In this document: positions 22,661 through 33,116 of the stretch, piece by piece
How positions within the stretch are numbered: the stretch's first letter is position 1
How the letters are laid out: each line of letters starts with the position of its first letter
Assembly (NCBI RefSeq): GCF_949987515.2
Contig: NC_082692.2
Location: forward strand, 85,135,488 to 85,199,487
DNA length: 64,000 bases
Origin: Delphinus delphis
Lineage: Eukaryota; Chordata; Mammalia; Artiodactyla; Delphinidae
Direction of reading: 5' to 3'
The notes under the pieces: generated by a model
Told to the model about the DNA's origin: nothing
The model's input: the letters and a program-made list of their open reading frames with translations, nothing else
Database searches by the model: none
Made by a program: the position numbers and the translations under genes

Positions 22661-24435
22661 TTCAATACCTCCCAACTATTTCCTGTCTCTGATGTCTTAA
22701 GCACCTTCCTACACCGCTAACACACCCAGCACTTTAATTGATGCCGCTTGCCTGCTGACTGGCCAAGCTGCAATTATCCATCTACTTCATTTCTTTCACT
22801 TCTTTCATTTTTTTTCTCATTTCTTTTTAAAAGAAAAAAATTCCATTTCCTATTAGCTTTCTTCTGGAGGACGCCCTCTCAAATACTTAAGCAAATATTG
22901 TCACCAGTCTGGGACAAGTCGTTTGCTTATGTAAACTGATCAGGACAGACGTCACATAAAACATTTGACTTAGAAATCATGTGGTTGTTGGACGAGACAC
23001 TTTCAAAACTGGGGTTTTATCAGAAAATGTTGGTTGAGAGCATGTGTAGAAAGAAACCCACTGATAAAGAGCCAGTGCTTCCTGAGATCGGCTCACTGGG
23101 ATTGCTGTCTTTGTGTTTTGTCAGGGAGGAGGGCAGAGACATCTTGGTTGGTTATTTGTTTCAAGGAAATGAACAAGTGAGAATCATCCCTCACTCACCT
23201 AGAATCACCTCAGCATCTAGGGGATTTGATGCTTCTGGCCAAACTCCCTCCTTTCTTCCTCCAGGACAGCAAACTGAAGTTACATTAAGGTACCTTTTCA
23301 TGCAGAGACTGTACATTACCCTAAAAACTATGAAACGAATTCTCACATGTGTGTCTTGATTTCAAAATGGCTTATAGCAACTATATTCCTTCTAGAGTTC
23401 TTCAAAATTTTACAGTTATTTTATTTATCTAACAAGCTCTCCATAGAGAGCTTGATTTAGCATGCATATTTCTTGTTAGAAAATCTTTTTTCTTGAATAG
23501 TCACGAGACTGAAATTTCAAGGTACTTCTATTTATCCATTACAGAAAATCTCTTTATGTAATCTCTCTAAAGTGCATTTCAACCAAAGTCGTCATATCAC
23601 CAACTCTTTTTATAGACACAATCCTCCTAAAAATCACAGGCTGGGAGATGGGTCATTTGTAGATTGAGCCTGCTATATTATTGATTAGTTTTCTCCTTCC
23701 TTCCTTTTCCAGCAACACGCAGACTTTGTCAAACCAAACTCAAGATAAGTCATGCGTGAACAGTTCATCAACTGGGGAAAATGGGAAAGACTTGAATGAA
23801 ATAAATAGTTTCGTACCTCAAACACCATCATTTCACATGTACATTGTGTTCATCTCGTAAATGCCAAAGCCCTCTGGTTGGCCAACTGGCTCTGAAAAAT
23901 TACAAAAAGTCTCCAATTCCTAAAGGCTGGTAAGCGCCTCTTAATTTTTTTTTTTTTTCGCTTTACGAAATAGGAATAGTATAAACACAAGATGGGAGTG
24001 CTTAACGCTTCTTTTAGCATATCTTTCTGGAGCTGAGAGGGCTGCCCAGGGCCTTCACACATAGCAGCCTCTTTGGTCTCCAACTCAGTTCTTCTCAAGA
24101 CATTTTTAGGACCTCCTCCAGAGGCTCAGGCCCAAACAGATGTCCCTGTCGCCCCCACTTCAAACTGGTGTGGCGTGAAGAAACACAAGAGGGAAGGGAG
24201 GGAAATGCTTTGGTAACCATGTGTCACAGTATAGAAAGTGGTTCATATATTAAGGGAAAGTCAAAATGCAAAACCAGAAAATATGTAGCTAGTTCAAAAG
24301 CATCATGAAAAACAGCTTCTAGCAGCTTCTCAGCTGAACCAAGTAGGTGTGAACCTTAGAGAATCAGATTGATGATAACATGACACAGGGGTTGGGGTTT
24401 TGACCGTGAAGACAAACTTGAACTCCCAAAGGCAA
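22661..24435. other. No gene recognised; unique sequence
   Basis: The longest open frame (22979-23359, 126 codons) shows no family resemblance. The AT-rich stretch 23380-23700 and the rest have no repeat I can name. Confidence 0.4.
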
Positions 24436-24642
24436 AGGTTCTCAGCCTCCACAGTACAAAAAAGGCATAGCGGTTCATGCTTTGTTTAGGGGGATATACA
24501 ATACTATATGTTGCACGTAGCATCCCTGGCCTCTGCCCTCTAGACACCCCTAGCACTGCATCCGTGGTAACCGAAAAAGTCTCCAGAGTTGTCAAGTGTC
24601 CCCTGGGAGCAAAATCACTGCCAGGTGAGAACTTCTGACTCC
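24436..24642 (-). mobile_element. MER20-like hAT element, reverse strand
   Basis: Reverse landmarks: caaaggttctcagcctc, gcatccctggcctctgccct, ctagacacccctagcac, agttgtcaagtgtcccctgg, gagcaaaatcactgcc. Diverged but collinear with the other copies. Confidence 0.8.
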
Positions 24643-24658
24643 AGGTATGAATTTGGAT

Positions 24659-25500
24659 TACAGACTGTCCCGACTTACGATGGTTGCACTTAACGATGTT
24701 TCACTCCGATGGTGCAGAAGTGATACTTGGTTCAGTAGAAACTTAGAATTCTGAATTCTGATCTTTTTTCCAGGCTAGCAATATTCTCTTGTGATGCTGG
24801 GCAGAGGCGGGGGCCGCAGCTCCTGGTCACTAGGGTAAACAACTGATATGATCAATCTGTATCCATACAACCATTCTGTTTTTCACTTTTGATACAGTAG
24901 CCAATAAATTACATGATATTCAACACTTTAGTATAAAATACCTTTGTGTTAGATGCTTTTGTCCAACAGTAGGCTAGCATAAGTGTTCTGAGCACATTTA
25001 AGGGAGGCTAGGCTAAGCTGTGATGTTCGGTAGGTGAAGAGTATTAAATGCATTTTCTTTTTTTTATTAAATAGATTTATTTATTTTTTATTTTTTTATT
25101 TACTTTTGGCTGCGTTGGCTCTTCGTTGCTGTGCGCGGGCTTTCTCTAGTTGCGGGGAGCGGGGGCTACTCTTTGTTGCACTGCGCGGGCTTCTCATTGT
25201 GGTGGCTTCTCTTTGTTGTTGAGCACGGGGTCTATGTGCGTGGGCTTCAGTAGCTGTGGTTCACGGGCTCTAGAGCGCAGGTCCAGTAGTTGTGGCGCAC
25301 GGTCTTAGTTGCCCCGTGGTATGTGGGATCTTCCCGGACCAGGGCTCAAACCCGTGTCCCCTGCACTGGCAGGCAGGTTCTTAACCACTGTGCCACCAGG
25401 TGAGCCCCTTAAATGCATTTTCAACTCACAGTATTTTCAATTTGTGATGGGTTTATTGGGATATAACCTCACCAGTAGTCGAGGAAGATCTGCATATTTG
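24659..25500. mobile_element. Tigger-type (TcMar) DNA transposon remnant, split by a SINE
   Basis: The left end cagactgtcccgacttacga and the right end ccagtagtcgaggaagatct are diverged terminal inverted repeats. Internal phrases are ttaacgatgtttcactccga, gaggctaggctaagctgtga and agtattttcaatttgtgatg. Non-autonomous, with no transposase coding. The CHR SINE at 25058-25408 sits inside with a perfect duplication of Tigger sequence. The exact subfamily (MER44 or Tigger7-like) is uncertain. Confidence 0.75.
25058..25408 (-). mobile_element. CHR SINE (long type), reverse strand, 14 bp duplication
   Basis: Begins with the T-rich tail, then gcgcgggctttctctagttg, and ends at the inverted head ccaccaggtgagcccc. 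The inverse B box region is gctcaaacccg. Perfect duplications ttaaatgcattttc flank it at 25044-25057 and 25409-25422. The 330-350 bp body is longer than the 215 bp copies elsewhere, marking a separate CHR subfamily. Confidence 0.96.
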
Positions 25501-25715
25501 ATGTTCAAGTGATGATTCCATGACTTCTTGGGATACTCCAGATGGGCTGGCTACGTTTTAGAAATTCAAATGTCAGGGTATTTACACGCAGACAGTACCA
25601 AGAGGAATTAAGTGGCCCAGGCACATCACTTATATAGATCAGGAAATTGAGACCCAAGACAGGGGGACTGTCTAACCGAAGTACTCGATTTAATAGCAGC
25701 CTAGGTTTTGGTACT

Positions 25716-25948
25716 GTTTTTGTTTTTAATTATAGTTGATTTAACAATGTTGTGTGAATTTCTGCTATAGAGCAAAGTGATTCAGTTATACACATATATA
25801 TTCTTTTTCATACTCTTTTCCATTATGGTTCATCGCAGGATATTGAATATAGTTCCCTGTGCCATACAGTAGAACCTTATTGTTTACCCATCCTATATAC
25901 AGTAGTTTGCATCTGCTAATCCCAAACTCCCAATCCTTCCCTTCCCAG
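25716..25948 (-). mobile_element. Cetartiodactyl L1 3' end, reverse strand
   Basis: Reverse L1 3' UTR: atttctgctatagagcaaag, tgattcagttatacacatat, cattatggttcatcgcagga, gtgccatacagtagaacctt, agtttgcatctgctaatccc. Confidence 0.93.
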
Positions 25949-27499
25949 CACCCACAGGATTGTTTTTTAAGGAAAACTCCCCACATGCATCTATAAGCGG
26001 CCAGGGTCAGGCTAGGGATGCATCTCTAGGGAGATGCACTTTAGACCAGACCCTCTGAAGAGCTGCGCGCCGTCCCAGAGCCTATGTGGATGACTTCTAG
26101 ACTACTTTCGGGAAAAACTGCTCACCGGGATCCATCTGTGATCAAGAAGGCCACCCCTTTCCCTTAAAGTCCTGGCCCTCAAGGATAACTTGGGTCAAGC
26201 AAAGAAGCCCCGGCCTGCTCCCATCAAGCATGTGTTCTCCCTGTCAAAAGAAGGCCTGGGTGTTCCTGGCCCTCAGCAGCAAACTGGCTGAAATACAGGA
26301 TTTATTCATAAGTTGGGCAGATGTGTGTTTGCCGCAACTCTATTTGCATGAGAAAACATTCTGCATGGAAACCCAGGCATGCAAATTTCACCCTGATTTG
26401 GCAACTGCAGGCCTAACACTACAGAAGTGAATACATCAACTGCTTCCTCTGGCTCTCAGCTCCTAAACCCAGGGAGAAACCACAACTCCTACTTCCTGCA
26501 ATCCACTTTCCGCTTCCCCAGCTCACTCCGAGACCCGCGTTCCCTCCTCCTGAGGCCTCCTCTTAGCAACTGCTAATCCCATTGTGGGCCCAGCCACCAG
26601 AGTACAGCAAGCAGCCCATATGGGATCCTGGAGGGTGCTTCTACTCCTTGAGCCTTAGAGAACTGACCCCATACGTTCCCAAGGGTCCTTCTTCTGCCTT
26701 CTTCTGCCTGCTTCCTCACAGCTGTTGTCATGGACATGTGATGTTTTCGTCGGCCAGGCCAACGTTCCTCCTCCTTCTGGTAACAGCACCCTGGTTTTTT
26801 GCTTCCTAAGGAACCCCTCCTTCCTACTCTCCATCCTCGAGGTGCAGGTGGACTTGACTCCACCCCCAACCCCAGGTGTGGGATTCAGGGTTAGCTCAGC
26901 AGAGCCGTGCGACTCTGCCGCCTCAGAGATTGGTTCCAAGATGGGCAAATGAAGCTGCCTGGGCCGAGAGGCTGGATTCCAGGAGGACAGCGGTTTTGTT
27001 GAAAGAAATCGACTCCTGTAACGAATACTGCTGAGAGGACAGGGCTTGGGCTGGGCCAGGGGAACCACCTAAGAAACCTACAGAGGAGAGAGAGAAACCA
27101 CAAGACGGAGCGTGACCCAGACCCCACGGGCTGGCTTGAGTTTCCAATCTGGCTCTGTCTTAAGCCACCAACCTTATTCTGGACTCTTGACTTATTGTAA
27201 CCAGTTAATCCCTTTACGTTTAAGGCAGTTTGGAGTAAGCTCTTATCCCTGTTAACTGAAGCGGTCCCAGCGGGTGTAGAAGACACGGGTCCTCTGATCA
27301 TCAACAATTTGCCGTCCCCCAAATTCCCTGCACATTTCCAAACATCCTTTTCTTTGGGTTCCTAAAAAAGATGGCTAAAGATTTCCACAGCTTCTTGTCA
27401 TCTATTAAATCCCCATCTCCTTAGCCTGACGTTTCAAGCTTGCAGTAACCCGGTGTGACTCACCTTGGTCAACCTTTCCCCAACCCGTCCCTGTTGGTG
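25949..27499. other. No gene recognised; GC-richer unique sequence
   Basis: Several open frames overlap on both strands between 26573 and 27322 (up to 143 codons), which reflects composition more than coding. I recognise none. Paired octamer motifs at 26342-26386 are listed separately. Confidence 0.4.
26342..26386. promoter_or_regulatory. Two inverted octamer (POU) motifs
   Basis: ATTTGCAT at 26342-26349 and its inverse ATGCAAAT at 26379-26386 are perfect octamers 29 bp apart. The octamer is the consensus for POU factors such as OCT1 and OCT4. The surrounding 26270-26440 has no recognised repeat. Binding is inference. Confidence 0.3.
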
Positions 27500-27880
27500 T
27501 CCTGCACCCCCCTCAGAATCCCCCCACCAGTCCCCTCGTGGCCCGTCCATCTGCCCTCTGTCCTGACCAGTCTTCCAGCCTCTGCTCAATGTTGCCCCTT
27601 CCATCAAGTCTTCTGTGATGCCGCCGGCTTAACGCCACAGCTCCCTCACCTGAACTCCTGCGGCTTGTTGCCTACACGCCTCTCTGCACAGGGAAAGTGT
27701 GACGCAGCATGCAGGCCCTCAGCAAGTGTTCGAGAACATGCTATCATTACCAGCACAGTCACAGGCGACTTGGTTCTCTGTGCCAAGTCCTTGGTCCAGC
27801 CGCTAAACGTTAAGTCTCTCGAGGGACCACATCCCATTCATCGTTATTTCCCTGTAGCGCTAAAAAGCTGTTGAATGAAT
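27500..27880 (+). mobile_element. L2 LINE 3' region, forward, diverged
   Basis: Consistent with L2: ccccttccatcaagtcttct, taagtctctcgagggaccac, tccctgtagcgctaaaaagc, and the terminal ttgaatgaatacga. The middle is poorly matched. Confidence 0.6.
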
Positions 27881-28054
27881 ACGATCATGTATGGATATTC
27901 TGCTATTGTTTTATTAAAAGTCGGATCTGTTTTTATACTGCCAGTATGGAAATCATGAGAAGAAGGCACAGAGTCAGTTATAAGGAACCATCTTGCCGGA
28001 GTCTGAAGATGAACTGAGAAGTGCGGGTAAAATGGGATGTAAATAAAGTGCAGA

Positions 28055-28260
28055 GATCAGGGGCCAGGCTTTGGCGCCAACGCAGCGTGGGTTTAGAGCC
28101 TGGCTTTGCCACTGTTGTGGGATCTTGGGCCAGTTTCTCAGCCTCCAAAATCTGTTACCTCATTGGTAAACTGGGGTTTCTAGAACACATCTCACAGGGT
28201 GCCCAGGAGGTGTAAACATTCCAGCACATGCGAAGCATTTCGCTCGTTACATGACAAGTA
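28055..28260 (+). mobile_element. MIR SINE, forward
   Basis: Motifs gtgggtttagagcctggctt, tgccactgttgtgggatctt, gggccagtttctcagcctcc and ttacctcattggtaaactgg in MIR order. Confidence 0.85.
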
Positions 28261-28709
28261 GCATGTGTTCTGGAAACAGCAGCCAAAGGAAAATGTCTGA
28301 GATCCCACATCCTGTGCAAGATGATTCCCGCTCGCCCTCCCCACGTCACCGGTCCTCCTAGTCCTGAGGGTTATATTCCAGGTGCTTATTTGTTTTCCAT
28401 CTCTTCCTAGGTCTGGAAATGTCAGTCTTCCATCTTGGTATGCTATATTGCTCCCTTGTTTCTCCGTGAAAATTACTATTTAAAATTTTTTGTATCATCT
28501 CTTCACTTCCTTTACACCATGATGCCGACCCTGAGTACGCTGTCCCAGGACACCCAACTCTCCTCTTTTTATTCCGCACTTGCCGATCTCGGTCATTTAA
28601 AAAAAGGTTCCCGACTCTACAGGAGAAAGTTCAACGGGACAATCGTGACCATCTTTCTATGGTTCCTGCTGCCGAGTTGGTAATTCAAGAATATTTCTGT
28701 CCTTCCTTC
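28261..28709. other. No gene recognised
   Basis: Unique sequence with open frames on both strands below 85 codons. No family resemblance. Confidence 0.35.
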
Positions 28710-28830
28710 TCTTGCGGATGGTCAGTCAACGATTATTTACCAAGTGTCCTCTAAGTACCAGGGGCTGTGTCGGGTGTGGGGATGTACAGTGAGCCAGAGA
28801 GATACGTGTTTCTGTCCTTGCCCTCTTCGC
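28710..28830 (-). mobile_element. L2 LINE fragment, reverse
   Basis: gattatttaccaagtgtcct, aagtaccaggggctgtgtcg and a following ggggatgtacagtgagcca match the reverse L2 3' terminus. Confidence 0.65.
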
Positions 28831-29559
28831 GTCTGCAACGTTTCTTTTCCGTAAATGGAAGGACAAACGAAGACTGGAACTTCACCAGCGCTCGTCTTCC
28901 TCTGCCATCTCTTTCTTTATTAAAATTGCAACACGAAGAAGAAAAACAACCACGCTTCCTCCATGAAGGAGCTCGGAATTACCTGCCCCAGTCACTGGGA
29001 GGTGAATACATTCACTGCTTTTTAATTATATTGGCCTTACTGTTTCATGAAAAAAATAAAAAACAGTCTCAACAGGGAGGCTGCGCAGAGCAAAGGACGC
29101 TAAACATAACTTATGCACCTTATTAAAAACCATTAGGGATTGTTTGATGAGGCAGACTCGGCTCCAGATGGCTAGGCTCCATAGAGCCACGGTTCCCATT
29201 TCTTCTCACCTTCCCCCAGCCTCTTCCCAAGTTCTGCATCATCAGTTTTCTTAAAATACAAGGATGGGATTATAAGGGATGCTGTTCCCACATTCACTCC
29301 TTTGCTCTTCTCCGTTGTTTCTGCACTAATGTTTACTGGCTCCGGGCTTCTCCTCTGTCACCATCTTGGTCGCAGCGCTCAGGCTGCCAGACGTACCACT
29401 GACAGACACTTCATCAGCCCTTCAGACTTCTACGTTTGCCTTGCTGGGGGAGCAAGTTTGCCTGAGGGGCCTTTGGGGTCCAAGCATGTATCAACTTGCT
29501 ACTGCATTTTAGCCTTGAGGGGACCAGGAGGGATACAGAAGTCCACTGTGATGTAACAT
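28831..29559. other. No gene recognised
   Basis: Unique sequence. The longest open frame (28767-29126, 119 codons) has no recognisable domain and partly overlaps the L2 scrap. Confidence 0.35.
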
Positions 29560-29955
29560 TGGCGGCCTTCCCTACGCTCACATCCTCCCTTCCCACCTCC
29601 TTCACCACGTTGCAACGACGCCCACAGATTGGAGGTTCTCCCAACACTTCACATGCTGTTCTGCTCTGTGCCTTTGCTCACTCTGCGCCTTCTGCCTAGA
29701 TCGCCCTTCTCCTACTTTTTCGCTCAGCTCGTTACTACTCCCCTTACAACTTTCAGCGAAGGCATCACCTCCCTGCCTCGCCTTCCGTCCAACCTCTACA
29801 ACTGGGCCGTGTTGATGGCCCCTTGTGTTGATTTAGATCATAACAATCTGCTCAAGGTTCTGTTTTCCTTAAGAAACCATGGGCTCCTTGAGGGCAAGGA
29901 CTGAACTCTATTTATCACCATCTTCCCGGCACTTGACACAATTCAAGGCACATAG
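29560..29955 (+). mobile_element. L2 LINE 3' region, forward
   Basis: L2 phrases: cacatgctgttctgctctgt, gcctttgctcactctgcgcc, gcgaaggcatcacctccctg, gggctccttgagggcaagga, ccggcacttgacacaattca, ggcacatag. Collinear and without insertions. Confidence 0.88.
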
Positions 29956-29957
29956 TC

Positions 29958-30124
29958 TGGGGGCTCTCAATCTGAATTACCTACTAGAATCACTGGGTTA
30001 GTTTCTTAAAAATAAGCCTCCCAGGGCCATACCTCCTCGGGAGATGGTTTGGGGTAAAGCCCCATCATCTGGTTTTTTTAGCAGCACCCCAAGTGGTGCT
30101 CACATCCAGCCAAGGTTGAGGACC
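29958..30124 (+). mobile_element. hAT-type MITE remnant
   Basis: gggctctcaatctgaattac and the inverse end ccagccaaggttgaggacca frame a short element with ctagaatcactgggttag and catcatctggtttttttagc inside. This matches the hAT-Charlie MITE style. Subfamily not assigned. Confidence 0.65.
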
Positions 30125-30234
30125 ATAAAAGTCATCACTCAGCACGAGTGTGTGAAATTGTGCTCCTCCAAGAGCACAAGAGAAAAGAGATTCCTGGATT
30201 TTCTACAACAGGTTTTTATCGGTCATTCCTGACT

Positions 30235-30512
30235 CTCAGAAATCTAGACATATGGATATATGAGGAGTAATTTAGTTTCCCATGTTGCTTAATTATTCTC
30301 TAAAAATAAAAGGGAAGAAATAGAAATGACAACAAAATGGCAGAAGGTTTGTCACACCTAAACATCCACTGACAGAGGACGGATTAAAGATTTCGGTGCA
30401 TCCACACACTGTAATCTTACACAGCCACCAAAAGGGCAATGCTCTAGCTACAGACATGGACCAATACCCAAGACATATTAAGTGAAAAAAGTAAGATACA
30501 AAGCAAAGTTTG
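30235..30512 (+). mobile_element. Old L1 3' fragment
   Basis: Diverged L1 wording: aaacatccactgacagagga, ggtgcatccacacactgtaa, cttacacagccaccaaaagg, catattaagtgaaaaaagta. Degraded far beyond the cetartiodactyl L1 copies. Confidence 0.65.
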
Positions 30513-30516
30513 GTGG

Positions 30517-31005
30517 CTGTTGTGGGTTGAACTGTGTTCCCCCCAAAGATATACTGAAGTCTTTATCCCTGGTACCTTGGAATGTGACCTTATTTGCGGA
30601 AGATGAGGTCCTGGGAGATTCTGATTGACATGTATACACTAATATGTATAAAATAGATAACTAATAAGAACCTGCTGTATAAAAAATAAATAAAATAAAA
30701 TTCAAAAAAAAAAAAAAAGATGAGGTCCTACTGGATTAGGGTGGGCTCAAATCCAATGACTGGTGTCCTTATAAGAAGAGAGAAAGTTGGGTACAGACAC
30801 AGAAGGCCACGCAAAGATGGAAGCAAAGATTGGAGTGATGCAGCCACGGAAGCTAGAAGAGAGGCATGGAATAGATTCTCCCTCAGAGAGAGGAGACAAC
30901 TGGATTTTGGATTTCCCGTCTCCGGACTGTGAGAGAATAAATCCTGTGTTTCAAGCCAGCCAGTTTGCAATGATTTGTTATGGCAGCCCTAGAAAACTAA
31001 TACAG
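30517..31005 (+). mobile_element. MLT1-type LTR (ERVL-MaLR), forward, split by an L1
   Basis: Starts tgttgtgggttgaactgtgt and follows MLT1 through ccttggaatgtgaccttatt, gtgtccttataagaagagag, agagaggcatggaatagatt, ggactgtgagagaataaatc, to ttatggcagccctagaaaac and taata. It is nearly a full-length solitary LTR once the 104 bp L1 insertion is removed. Confidence 0.92.
30613..30716 (+). mobile_element. Very short L1 3' end insertion with 13 bp duplication
   Basis: Only the last part of an L1 plus its tail: gggagattctgattgacatg, ataactaataagaacctgct, then aaataaataaaataaaattc and A15. The perfect duplication aagatgaggtcct at 30600-30612 and 30717-30729 copies MLT1 sequence, proving insertion into the LTR. 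It is one of the most severely 5'-truncated L1 copies here. Confidence 0.95.
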
Positions 31006-31289
31006 TAGCCTATCATTTTGTGGAAATTACCTATCTGTCTGTCTGTCTATCTTTTAATACAGACACTCTATCTGAAGGAATACCCAAGAATCTGAGAACA
31101 AACGTGGCCTCTGGGAAAGAGAAGTGATGGCTACAAGCAAGGTGAGGAGCAAAGATTTATTTTTCACTGCATGGTCTGTTGTGCTTTTTGACTTTTGTAC
31201 TACGTTCACGTGCTATTCATTTGAAAATCAATGATTTTACAACTATTGTGATTTTTTATTTTTTAACAGCTTGGGTCAGCTGCAGAAAT

Positions 31290-31660
31290 GACCCAAGAAA
31301 GCTGCTGAACCTCTCGGAGCCTCAGACTTCACATCCAGAAAATGGGGATAACGATAATAACTACAGCTGACCCTTGAACAATGTGGGGGAATAGAGGCGC
31401 CAACCCACCCAGCAGTTGAAAGTCCACGTATAACTTTACAGTTGACCCTCTGTATCTGCAGTTCCCCATCTAGGGATTCAACCAGCTTGGATCGTGTAGT
31501 GCTGTAGTACATCTTTATTGAAAAAAATCTGCATACAACTGGACCCATGCAGCTCAAACCCCTGTTGTTCAAGGGTCAACTGTACCTTACCCTCAGTGCG
31601 TGATGTGCCTGGAACAGCTCTTGGCAGAGAAAAGGTCTCAAGGCGTGATTGCCTTGGCTA
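31290..31660 (+). mobile_element. MIR SINE split by a MER2 element
   Basis: The MIR half before the break reads gaacctctcggagcctcaga, cttcacatccagaaaatggg, ataacgataataa. It resumes after MER2 with taccttaccctcagtgcgtg and atgtgcctggaacag. The join across MER2 is continuous with the MIR consensus. Confidence 0.75.
31364..31582. mobile_element. MER2-like Tigger (TcMar) MITE with TA duplication
   Basis: The terminal inverted repeats cagctgacccttgaacaatg and gttgttcaagggtcaactg are nearly perfect, and TA dinucleotides flank both ends (31362-31363, 31583-31584), which is the TcMar target signature. The internal gttgaccctctgtatctgca is a second partial terminus. Non-coding. Confidence 0.93.
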
Positions 31661-31864
31661 TTGTTTTTATGGCTAGTATGTGGTTAAAGTGCTTCAACAA
31701 TAGTTAAAATCAAAAGAAGGAATCCTGAGTGGGACCCTGGGGGGACCAGATTACACTGTGGAGGCAGAACATAAAGCCTGCACCTAATCAAGTCCAGCAT
31801 GTGCTACACAGACGAGACACTCCTCAGCAGGCTTCCTCAACGGCAGTCATGCTGCCTTCAGGGC

Positions 31865-32670
31865 TGGATAAGTCTATGTGTTGGGGCTATGCTGCACACA
31901 GTAGGATCTTTAACAGCACTGTTGGTCCCCACCTACTCGGTGCCAGTAGTATGCCTCCCTCAGTTGTGGTCATCAAAAAGCCTCCAACCCAGAAAAAAAC
32001 ATAATTCAAAAAGACACATGCACCCCAATGTTCATTGCAGCACTATTTGCAATAGCCAGGGCATGGAAGCAATCTAAATGTCCACTGACAGAGGAATGGA
32101 TAAAGAAGGTGTGATACATATATATGATGGAGTATTACTCAGCCATAAAGAAGAACGAAATAATGCCATCTGCAGCAACATGGATGGACCTAGAGATTGT
32201 CATACTGAGTGAAGTAAGTCAGACACAGAAAGACAAATATCATGTATCACTTATATGCGGAATCTAAAAAAAGGGTACAAATGAATTTATTTACAAAACA
32301 GAAGTAAAGTCACGAATGTAGAAAACAAGCTTATGGTTACCAGGGGTTGGGGGGAGGGATAATTTGGGAGATTGGGATGGACATATCCACACTACTATAT
32401 ATAAAATAGATAACTAATAAGGACCTGCTGTAGAGCACAGGGAACTCTACTCAATACTCTGTAATGGCCTATATGAGAAAAGAAGCTGAAAAAAGAAAAA
32501 ACAGTGGATATATGTATATGTATAACTGGTTCAGTTTGCTCTACACCTGAAGCTAACACAACATTGTAAATCAACTGTATTCCAATAAAATTTTTTTTTA
32601 AAAAAGCCTCCAGACATTGCCTAATGTCCTCTGGTGTATAAAACTGACTCAAGTTGAGGACCAACAGCCT
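31865..32670 (-). mobile_element. MER20-like hAT element, reverse, split by an L1
   Basis: Left part: cacacagtaggatctttaac, agcactgttggtccccacct, actcggtgccagtagtatgc, ctcagttgtggtcatcaaaa. Right part after the L1: cctccagacattgcctaatg, tcctctggtgtataaaactg, caagttgaggacc. The two parts are contiguous in the MER20 consensus. Confidence 0.88.
31987..32600 (+). mobile_element. Cetartiodactyl L1 3' end with 12 bp duplication
   Basis: Carries caatgttcattgcagcacta, gccataaagaagaacgaaat, caacatggatggacctagag, gaacctgctgta-type wording at 32420, gggaactctactcaatactc, and a terminus of cattgtaaatcaactgtatt. Perfect duplication aaaaagcctcca at 31975-31986 and 32601-32612. The ggggttggggggaggga tract at 32343-32359 is G-quadruplex-like. 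Confidence 0.96.
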
Positions 32671-32671
32671 G

Positions 32672-33116
32672 CAGATCAGTGATTCCTAGTGTGTCCCCCC
32701 CAGACCAGCAGCATCAACATCACCCCGCAGCCTGTTAGAAACGCAGAATCTGGGCCCCATCTCAGACCTACCGGAGCCTCTTAAAAACGCAGAATCTGGG
32801 CTTCCCTGGTGGCGCAGTGGTTGAGAGTCCGCCTGCCGATGCAGGGGACGCGGGTTCCTGCCGCGGTCCGGGAGGATCCCGCTTGCCGCGGAACGGCTGG
32901 GCCCGTGACCAATGGCCACTGAGCCTGCGCGTCCGGAGCCTATGCTCCACAACGGGAGAGACTACAGCAGTGAGAGGCCCGCGTACCGCAAACAAAACAA
33001 AACAAAAAAACGCAGAATCGGGGCCCCATCTCAGACTTACTGCATCTGAACCTGTATTTTAACAAGATCCCCATGTCATTCTTATGCCCGTTAAAATTTG
33101 ATCAGTGTCTATCTAC
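32672..33116 (+). mobile_element. MER5A-like hAT element with internal 46 bp duplication and SINE insertion
   Basis: MER5A wording: accagcagcatcaacatcac, gcctgttagaaacgcagaat, ctgggccccatctcagacct, and after the SINE ttactgcatctgaacctgta, ttttaacaagatccccatgt, ttaaaatttgatcagtg. The segment acgcagaatc-gggccccatctcag occurs twice in the original element, from 32741 and again from 32787 (continuing past the SINE), a tandem duplication with a 46 bp period that predates the SINE. Confidence 0.88.
32797..33005 (+). mobile_element. CHR SINE (short type), forward, 14 bp duplication
   Basis: Starts tgggcttccctggtggcgca, has an A box tggcgcagtgg, B box region ggttcctgccg (mutated from ggttcg) and ends ccgcgtaccgc with an (aaac)n tail. 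Perfect duplication aaaaacgcagaatc at 32783-32796 and 33006-33019. The damaged B box would reduce pol III transcription. Confidence 0.97.
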
